DNA of 64,000 nucleotides, from the NCBI GenBank assembly GCA_018449595.1, contig JAAVUU010000002.1, forward strand, positions 718,756-782,755, read 5' to 3'. The notes below the pieces were generated by a model. It did no database searches and was not told the origin of the DNA. It saw only the letters and a list, made by a program, of their open reading frames with translations. Shown here piece by piece: positions 57,453 to 64,000 of this stretch. Position numbers and translations under genes: made by a program. The stretch comes from Rhizobiales bacterium dw_265 (GTDB lineage Bacteria; Pseudomonadota; Alphaproteobacteria; Micropepsales; Micropepsaceae). How positions within the stretch are numbered: the first letter of the stretch is position 1; every line of letters begins with the position of its first letter.

Positions 57453-60400
57453 TCAATATTCAAATTGATAGCTCAGGCCGACGCTGCTGCCATTGTCCTG
57501 CAGCGCATTGCCCTGGGCAGTGACGGTGCTTGCGCCGGCACTGAGCGTCGCCTGGGCTTTCAGCCGCCGGGTGATGTCCGCCTGCACCTGGGTCTGCGTG
57601 CCGCCGGACAGATTCTGTTTCACCCCGACATAGACATTGCGGGTGACATAACGGCCTGCCTCCACGGTGGTCTGGCTTTGCGTGCCATCGGCACCGCCCT
57701 GGGCACTGCCCACCGACAGCCGGTCCAGTCCCAGCGTCCGCCGCACGACGCCCAGGGGATTGAAACCACCGCCGATACCACCCATCGCGGCGGCTGCCTG
57801 GGCAATGCTTGCCAGCTGCAACGGCGTCAGCTGCTTGACGCTCTGCTGGAAGAGGAGATGCGCCACCACTTCGTCCTGCGGCAGTTGCGGCGTACTTGAT
57901 AGCGCGATCCTGGGCTGGGAGGCATAGCCGGTGACGGTCAGCGTCGCCGTCACACCGCCCGACACGGTCTGTGCCGTAAAGTCGAGTGCGGGGTCCAGGC
58001 GTCCGCGCAGGCCCGTGCCGTCGAAGCGGATGCGGCCGCTGGTGAAGTCGAGCGTTTGCCCCGCCAGGCTGTAGGTGCCGCGATTCATCTGAAATCCGCC
58101 CGCGATAACCGGCGCGCCGATGGCGCCCGTCACCTGAATGGCGCCGCCCATGTCCGCATCCATGCCATGGCCGCGCACGAAAACCGGACCGGTGGTGCGC
58201 ACCGACAGATCGAGCTGCATGCGGCCCTGCCGCGGCGGCGCAGACGGCGGCGGCTGGCCGCGCCGCCGCACGTTCAGCACAGCCACATCCGCCGGGAGAT
58301 TCTCAGGTAGATTGATCTCCGCGCCCGGAATCTGAATCTTGCCCGCCAGGGTCGTGCCGGTCTTCACATGGCCGGTCAGCGTCATCGTGCCCGTCAGGCT
58401 GGCGGTGAGCAAATCGCTGGTGATGGGCCGCGCATTCTTGGCCTCCATCCGCATGTCGATGGGCATGTCCGGCGCCAGCAGATCGATGCTGCCGCTGGCC
58501 GAAAGCATGCCGGGCCCCGCTTTTGCCGTGAGTTGCTTCAGATTGAGGCGCGCGCCATCCACCGTGACGGTCGCGGCAATCGCGTCCATTCGCACGCCCT
58601 GTGCGAAATCCTGGATTTCGCCGCCCGTAAGGTTGGCCTGGCCGGCGATACGCGGCGCGGCCAGTGTGCCGGTGGCCTCGCCGTCCAGCGTCAGGATGCC
58701 GCGCACCCGCCGCCCCGATGCCGCCGTCACGGCGTTAAGCAGCGCAAGATCGGCCTTGCCCACAACATGCAGCGCCATTGGGCCATCCGCTTTCAAGGGC
58801 GCGGTGCCTGTGAGGATCAGATGGACATTGGTGCATGCATCGGCGCGTGCCTCGATCGTGGCATGGTCGCCCATCAGACTCGCTTCGACACTGGCGGCGC
58901 CAGGCGGGCTTCCGGCGGGTGTAAAAGCTGCACGCAAACCCTGTCCGCGCAGCGTGATGCGACCCTGGGGCGCGTCGAGATTGCCGTGAAGTTCCGCCGC
59001 GCCCGACAGCGTGCCTTGTGCGCCGAGGTCCGGCAGAAAGGACCGGAAGTCCGCCAACGCGATACCGCTGGCCGAGGCGGTCAGCGCCAACACCGGCGTG
59101 ATCCCTCCAGCCAGGCGGATCGCACCTTTGCCCAAGTGCGCCGATAGCCGGTCCACTGCCAGACCATCGGCAAAGCGCAACGTGGCGGGTGCGTCCAGTG
59201 TCAGTGCCAGCCCCCGCCAATCGCCGCGCAGCGCCGTGAGCGTCGCTTGCTTGCGGGACGTGTCCAGCAACGCGGCGGCGCGGGCCGTGAGCGGCGCGGC
59301 AGCGGCATTCCGGAATGCGGATTCCAGCGAGACGGCGAGCCGGTCCACCGGCCCCTGCACCCGGCCCTGCGCGTCGCCCATCCACCCCTGGACCGCGATC
59401 CGGTGCAAGATCAGCGCGAGATCGAATTGCGGCGCGCCCATCACATCGCCGACGCGGCCGCGCAGCGATGCCGTGTCCAGCGATGCCGCGCCGGCGCGAA
59501 GATCGTGAAGCGCGGCCGTGACGGCGGCATCGGTCTTTGCGCCGCGCGGACGCAGGGTAACAGTCGCATCGGCCGCGCCGGACAGCGCCACGCCGGTGAA
59601 GCTTGTGATGTCCGCCAGATGCGGCAGCGCCAGTTGCGCCTTGCCCGACCATGCCGAACCCGCGCCGATGGCGATATCGGCGCGTGCATCCAGCGAACGC
59701 CAGCGCGCCGTGAGCCTGGCCTGGCGGGCCCGGCCGCCATGCCATGCGGCACGCAGCGATAACGGCGCGTCGTCCAGCCGCCCGTCAAGCATCATCGTGG
59801 CGTTCTTGAATGCGGGCAGGCCTTCCGCCTTGAGGTCGATGTCCACCCGCCGCCGCGCGAAGCCTTGTGTCGCCAGTGTGGCGCTGCCGCCGGCGACGAG
59901 CCCCACATCATTCAGCGGCCCGCTGGCATTGCCGCGCAAGGTGAGCGAACCTTGGAGCGTTTTGGCCAGCCGCGACAGGTCGCCAAGGTCGAACGCCAGG
60001 CGATAATTGAGCCGTTGCCGGCGCAGGCTCCCTTCCGCGTCGGCGGTGACGGCCGCGCCCTTGAGCCGCAAATGGGACGCGACGAGATCGCCGTCCCGCA
60101 CTGTCGCGGTCGCGGTCAGCACGGAGCGGCCCAGCAGACGGGCGGGCAGCGTGTTCCCGTTCGCGTTCAGCCGGCCATCCAGCGCGATCCGCATGCCTGC
60201 GTCTTCCGGGTTGAGAAGAAGGTGCAAAGCCGCATCGCCGTTCAGTACCGTGCCGGCCAGGGATGCAAGCGGCGCCAGCGCGGGCAGGACAAGATCGGCG
60301 CTCGCCGTCAAGGGGCCTCTGGTTTGCGCGACGCCGTGCAATTGGGCCAATGGGTGGGTAAGCGCGAAACGAACCGGACGTGCCGCCGCGCGAAGGTCCG

Positions 60401-61433
60401 CCTGGGCTTCCAGGCGCACGGGCGCCGCGGCGATCAAGCCGGGGTGGCTGCCCGGCAGAATCACCTTTTCGGCCAATCCCGTCAGCGCGACATGGCCCGC
60501 ATCGCCCGTGACATCCAGACTGATATGCCCGGCCGTCACGCCTTGAACCGTTCCGCCGGCCAGCAACAGATGGGCATCGACACGCGGCGCGTCGAAACTG
60601 CCATGGACATGCGCCTGGCCCAAGAGTGCCTGCCAGCCGATGCCGGGACGGGGTGTCATCGCGGGTGCGGTCAGGACAACATCCAGATCGGCGCGGCGGG
60701 AAGCCAGGGCGATGGTACCATGGCCATCGGCACGCAACGGACCAGCCGAAAAGCCGAAGACCAGGCTGTTGGCGGCGGTACCCGTGGCGGTGGCCGACAG
60801 ATTGACCGGCCCCAGCCCCGGCAGGCCGGCGAGCTTTCCCAGGATTCCGTCCACGCCTTCGCGAATGGTGGCGCTGCCATGCGCGACATCGGCTTCAACG
60901 CCGCCCGCGATGCGGTAGCGGTCGCCGCTGCCCGCGCGCGTCACCAGCAGATCGGCTTCCATCCGGTGCAGCGAGACATAATGCAGACTGCCCGCCGCGT
61001 TCAGGGTCGCGGCATGACCGATCACCGGCGGCGCGAGATCGATACGCGGCAGAGAGAGATGGCCGATATCGATGCGCGGGGTTTCGCCGCTGGACTCCTC
61101 CGCGGAAATAGGCCGCCGCATCACCACGACGCGCGCGGCCGACACATTTTCCACCGCCACATGATTGCCCATCAGCGCCAACGCCGACCAGTCGAGCGAG
61201 GCCTGCTCGACCCTGAGCCATACGCCCTGGCTGTCCGCCACTTCCAGCCGCACCACGCGCAGGTGGTTGGGAAAGAAGCCGCCCAGTCCTTCCACGCGCA
61301 CCTGCCCGCCCGACAGGGGTTCCGCCAGCCGACCCACCAGCCGAAGCCCCGGCGGCGTATAGAGAAGCAGCAGCACCGCCAGCAGCAGCGCGCCACCGGC
61401 ACCCAGGCTCCATAGAAGAATCGCGCGCCGCAT
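57453..61433 (-). CDS. tamB: Translocation and assembly module protein TamB
   Basis: TamB spans the periplasm from an inner-membrane anchor to the outer-membrane TamA. It aids outer-membrane protein or phospholipid transport. The 1326-residue protein has an N-terminal anchor (LLWSLGAGGALLLAVLLLLY), a long repetitive beta-rich stretch of AsmA-like groove repeats, and the conserved C-terminal DUF490 domain ending SSVGLSYQFEY, with a terminal aromatic. Its ATG overlaps the tamA stop by one base. Confidence 0.93.
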   Translation of the reverse strand: MRRAILLWSLGAGGALLLAVLLLLYTPPGLRLVGRLAEPLSGGQVRVEGLGGFFPNHLRVVRLEVADSQGVWLRVEQASLDWSALALMGNHVAVENVSAARVVVMRRPISAEESSGETPRIDIGHLSLPRIDLAPPVIGHAATLNAAGSLHYVSLHRMEADLLVTRAGSGDRYRIAGGVEADVAHGSATIREGVDGILGKLAGLPGLGPVNLSATATGTAANSLVFGFSAGPLRADGHGTIALASRRADLDVVLTAPAMTPRPGIGWQALLGQAHVHGSFDAPRVDAHLLLAGGTVQGVTAGHISLDVTGDAGHVALTGLAEKVILPGSHPGLIAAAPVRLEAQADLRAAARPVRFALTHPLAQLHGVAQTRGPLTASADLVLPALAPLASLAGTVLNGDAALHLLLNPEDAGMRIALDGRLNANGNTLPARLLGRSVLTATATVRDGDLVASHLRLKGAAVTADAEGSLRRQRLNYRLAFDLGDLSRLAKTLQGSLTLRGNASGPLNDVGLVAGGSATLATQGFARRRVDIDLKAEGLPAFKNATMMLDGRLDDAPLSLRAAWHGGRARQARLTARWRSLDARADIAIGAGSAWSGKAQLALPHLADITSFTGVALSGAADATVTLRPRGAKTDAAVTAALHDLRAGAASLDTASLRGRVGDVMGAPQFDLALILHRIAVQGWMGDAQGRVQGPVDRLAVSLESAFRNAAAAPLTARAAALLDTSRKQATLTALRGDWRGLALTLDAPATLRFADGLAVDRLSAHLGKGAIRLAGGITPVLALTASASGIALADFRSFLPDLGAQGTLSGAAELHGNLDAPQGRITLRGQGLRAAFTPAGSPPGAASVEASLMGDHATIEARADACTNVHLILTGTAPLKADGPMALHVVGKADLALLNAVTAASGRRVRGILTLDGEATGTLAAPRIAGQANLTGGEIQDFAQGVRMDAIAATVTVDGARLNLKQLTAKAGPGMLSASGSIDLLAPDMPIDMRMEAKNARPITSDLLTASLTGTMTLTGHVKTGTTLAGKIQIPGAEINLPENLPADVAVLNVRRRGQPPPSAPPRQGRMQLDLSVRTTGPVFVRGHGMDADMGGAIQVTGAIGAPVIAGGFQMNRGTYSLAGQTLDFTSGRIRFDGTGLRGRLDPALDFTAQTVSGGVTATLTVTGYASQPRIALSSTPQLPQDEVVAHLLFQQSVKQLTPLQLASIAQAAAAMGGIGGGFNPLGVVRRTLGLDRLSVGSAQGGADGTQSQTTVEAGRYVTRNVYVGVKQNLSGGTQTQVQADITRRLKAQATLSAGASTVTAQGNALQDNGSSVGLSYQFEY

Positions 61434-63286
61434 CAGAAGGCTTGTCCCAGTCCGATATAGAGTTCGAAGGAATCCCCGCCCGGCAGGTGCACCAGCGGCG
61501 TTGCCACATCCACGCGCACCGCGCCGATCGGCGTGTAATAGCGCGCGCCCACGCCGGCGCCCACATAGAGCCTGCCGGTGAAGGGCGCTCCCGTGCCCGC
61601 CTGCCCCCCATCGACGAAAATCGCGGCGCCCCAGTCCTGGCCGATGCGTTGGCGGAACTCCAGCGCGCTCGCATCCACCGATTTCGCGCCCACCGGCTTG
61701 CGGTCGGGGAATTGCGGCCCCAGCGATTGATAGGCATAGCCGCGCACCGTGGTGCTGCCGCCCGCGTAAAGCCTTTGATCGGGCGGCAAGTCGAGATTAG
61801 AGGCGCCGAGGATGGTGGCGGCCAGCCCGCGCAGCGCCATCACCGAGCGTCCATCGCCCGCCAGATCGAAATAGGTCGAGCCCGTTACCTGGCCGAGCAG
61901 GAAGGTGGCGTCGCCGTCGCCGAACGCGTGAGTGGGGGTCAGTGTCAGCGCGGCACGCAGGCCCTTGACCGGATCCAGCAGCCCGTCGGCGATGCCGGTG
62001 CCGTCATAGGAAACGGCCAGCGGCGCCGACACCAATTCATAGAGCGCATCGGTGCCTTCCTGCTGGATCCGGTCATGGGTCAAGAAAAGTCCAGCGCTGC
62101 CCGACCACGGGCCGGAGAATTTGCGCCGCACGTAACCTGCGACAGTCTGGGCCGTCTGGTCATAGGCATCCAGCTGCTGTTTGACGGCGGTGATATCGAA
62201 CTCCAGAATCTGGCTCGCTTCCAGGAAGCGCGGTTGGATATATTGGGCCGAAAAGTTATAGCCCAACCCGCTGCTGGCACTCCCAAGACCCATGCTGCCC
62301 GCGCTCAGATTGAGCTGTTCGGCATTGCCGAACAGGTTGCGGTGCGACCAGGTGGCGGTCCCCATGATGCCCAGATCGGTGGAATAGGTGCCCGACAATG
62401 TCACGGCATGGTGGGCGCGCTCCTGAACATCGAATATCAGGGGAATGCGGCCATCGGCCGACAGATGATCGGCGGCATGCACGCTGACACCGGAAAAGAC
62501 GCCCAGTCCCGCCAGCGCCTGCCGCGCGGCCTCGATGCGGCTGGGTCGATAAGGGTCGCCGGGATGAATGGTGAGCGCGCCGCGGGCGAACGGCTCATTG
62601 ACGTCCTTGATGCCCGTGAAGGTGATCGCGCCGATCTCGGTCCTGGGGCCGGTCCGCACTTTATATGTCACGTCGATGGTGTGGGCTTGGTCGTCTGCGG
62701 TGGCGTCGGGGTCGTCCACCGCCGCCAGGGCATAGCCATCTTCCTGCAATGCCGAGAGCATGCGTCCGCGCGCATCCAGGACGGCTCCCGCCACCGCGGC
62801 GTCGCCGCTCTTGATTCCCAGAGCCTCGCGGTCGCGCGCTGGCATATCGCCTTCCAGCCTGACCCGTCCGATATGATACAGCGTTCCCGGCACGGCCACG
62901 ATCTTCACGGCGGCAGGCTTGTCCGCCGCGAGTGCATCCAAGCGCGCGGCAAGGCTCGGATCGTCCCCGGCAAGCCCTTCTACTGTGATGCTCACATTGT
63001 TCTGGTAATAGGCGGAACTGTCGAGGGCGGCCTGAAGCCGCGGAACATCCGCCCTCACCCGCGCCAGAAGGGCGATGGGCGGCAGCGCCCCCGCACCCTG
63101 AAGTGTGACGAGCTGTGAACTGGCGCGCAGCGCCGCGTCCATCTCAGGCGATCCCGCGCCGGAAATTTTCACAACATATGTCTGGTTTTCCGCGGCATAT
63201 GTCGGAACCGCTTCAAGAGCGAAAACCAGCGCCGCGACCAATGCAAGAGTATTGCGTCTGTTTGCCATACCGACGAATTTTGCCAA
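61433..63286 (-). CDS. tamA: Translocation and assembly module protein TamA (Omp85 family)
   Basis: TamA is the outer-membrane barrel partner of TamB. The 617 residues start with a signal peptide (core TLALVAALVFALEAVPTYA) and three POTRA domains (about 35-290). The barrel contains GGSTTVRGYAYQSLGP, the VRGY motif of the L6 loop, and ends YIGLGQAF. TTG at 63286 has GGAAGG three bases upstream; the in-frame ATG at 63268 lacks one, so I prefer TTG. A perfect palindrome overlaps that ribosome site. It is co-transcribed with tamB. Confidence 0.92.
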   Translation of the reverse strand: MAKFVGMANRRNTLALVAALVFALEAVPTYAAENQTYVVKISGAGSPEMDAALRASSQLVTLQGAGALPPIALLARVRADVPRLQAALDSSAYYQNNVSITVEGLAGDDPSLAARLDALAADKPAAVKIVAVPGTLYHIGRVRLEGDMPARDREALGIKSGDAAVAGAVLDARGRMLSALQEDGYALAAVDDPDATADDQAHTIDVTYKVRTGPRTEIGAITFTGIKDVNEPFARGALTIHPGDPYRPSRIEAARQALAGLGVFSGVSVHAADHLSADGRIPLIFDVQERAHHAVTLSGTYSTDLGIMGTATWSHRNLFGNAEQLNLSAGSMGLGSASSGLGYNFSAQYIQPRFLEASQILEFDITAVKQQLDAYDQTAQTVAGYVRRKFSGPWSGSAGLFLTHDRIQQEGTDALYELVSAPLAVSYDGTGIADGLLDPVKGLRAALTLTPTHAFGDGDATFLLGQVTGSTYFDLAGDGRSVMALRGLAATILGASNLDLPPDQRLYAGGSTTVRGYAYQSLGPQFPDRKPVGAKSVDASALEFRQRIGQDWGAAIFVDGGQAGTGAPFTGRLYVGAGVGARYYTPIGAVRVDVATPLVHLPGGDSFELYIGLGQAF

Positions 63287-63290
63287 CTAC

Positions 63291-63306
63291 CTTCCTTATA
63301 AGGAAG
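63291..63306. promoter_or_regulatory. 16-bp perfect palindrome over the tamA ribosome site
   Basis: CTTCCTTATAAGGAAG (63291-63306) is its own reverse complement and contains the GGAAG part of the tamA Shine-Dalgarno on the minus strand. It could be an operator, or a hairpin that hides the ribosome site. Confidence 0.5.
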
Positions 63307-64000
63307 CAGCCGGTCCGACGCCATGACGAGATCAGGCTCACATAGGTGACGCCCAGCCTCATCGGAAAGCTTCCGAGTGTCGCAATGGCGGCTGCTGAGC
63401 AGATAGAAACGGGAACAATGACTCACTGGAGATACACGGGACAAAGAAGCCGGCCGACCGTCTTTGGTCCGCAACCGAACAACCGACCGGCGTCAAGTTC
63501 GATGTGTCTCCCGTTCGACATCCCTGACGGCGTGTGGCCCCAGACGCAATTCGTCCGACCCCGTTGGACTGTCCTCTCCAGGCCGCACCCTCAATTCCAA
63601 CGGTTGGGGAGAGCGCCTTGGCAGCGCGGCTGATCTTTCCCACTTGCGCCACAACCGTCAGATATGTGAGGGCCTCAATATCGATTGCGCTATGCCGCAT
63701 TGCCTCTCGCGATGGCGGAGCAAGGGTCAGGACGTTCCGAAAATGGAATAGTGCATTTTGATAAAAACACACCATTCAAGGTCTCCTGACAGATCAGGAA
63801 ACCGATCGAAGCAGCGGATTCGTGCCTGGCGCGGACCAGGACACCGCCGGTGCCAGAGTTTCTTGAAGTAAAGATTGATGGTGTTGCCGGCCGCCCGAGA
63901 TGCTTCTGGCGAATCTGTCCCGCCGCGCTAACTCTCTCGAAACCGTCATGCTTTGGCTTCATCAAAACTGTCTCATTTTGTCCAGCCCGATTGATACTTC
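63307..64000. other. Right-end region without a supportable gene
   Basis: About 700 bases upstream of tamA. Several short frames exist on both strands, but none has a good ribosome site or family features. On the minus strand, 63600-63730 reads IDIEALTYLTVVAQVGKISR then AAKALS, which resembles a LysR-type helix-turn-helix opening that then breaks off. I treat it as a possible decayed regulator gene. Confidence 0.35.

Overview
The window is chromosomal DNA from a GC-rich alphaproteobacterium. The evidence is the gene order rpsB-tsf-pyrH-frr-uppS-cdsA-dxr-rseP-bamA, the block dnaE / lolD-lolC / proS / DUF1467 / rnj / coaX / birA / nuoN-A, and a GTTC-N7-GTTC SOS box. The order resembles Caulobacterales and Rhizomicrobium-like lineages, but genus cannot be settled from sequence reading alone.

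1-9.4 kb (minus strand): one long operon running leftwards from a promoter near 9.3 kb. It covers translation and nucleotide supply (rpsB, tsf, pyrH, frr), isoprenoid and phospholipid synthesis (uppS, cdsA, dxr) and envelope assembly or stress (rseP, bamA; bamA runs off the left edge). The rpsB leader looks structured. 9.4-11.7 kb (plus): a membrane acyltransferase coupled to a PLP aminotransferase. 11.9-17.5 kb (minus): dnaE, a 35-residue membrane ORF behind an SOS box (a SidA-like candidate), and the lipoprotein exporter pair lolD/lolC. 17.6-20.4 kb (plus): a Bcr/CflA-type MFS exporter and an archaeal/eukaryotic-type prolyl-tRNA synthetase. Two copies of a palindromic REP/BIME-like element follow the plus-strand genes at 11.7 and 20.4 kb. 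20.6-23.4 kb holds small or poorly known genes, two of them for secreted proteins.

23.5-42.1 kb (minus): a long, tightly overlapping operon with all 14 complex I genes (nuoA-N), then birA, coaX, rnj and a DUF1467 gene. Two non-nuo genes sit inside it with start/stop overlaps: an NTF2/SnoaL-like gene after nuoD and a 142-residue membrane-anchored protein after nuoF.

42.1-48.0 kb looks acquired. A tRNA 3'-end-like fragment with a hairpin marks a possible attachment scar. Behind it lie a frameshifted aldo/keto reductase remnant, a zinc alcohol dehydrogenase with a divergent LysR regulator, an isochorismatase-like hydrolase, and a MarR regulator divergent from a DHA2-type MFS exporter.

48.1-63.3 kb is a surface and outer-membrane module: a 2121-residue two-partner-secretion adhesin (TpsA) with internal repeats, its TpsB transporter, a divergent LapG-type periplasmic protease, and tamB/tamA. 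With bamA, three Omp85-superfamily barrels occur in the window. The last ~700 bases hold no gene I can support.
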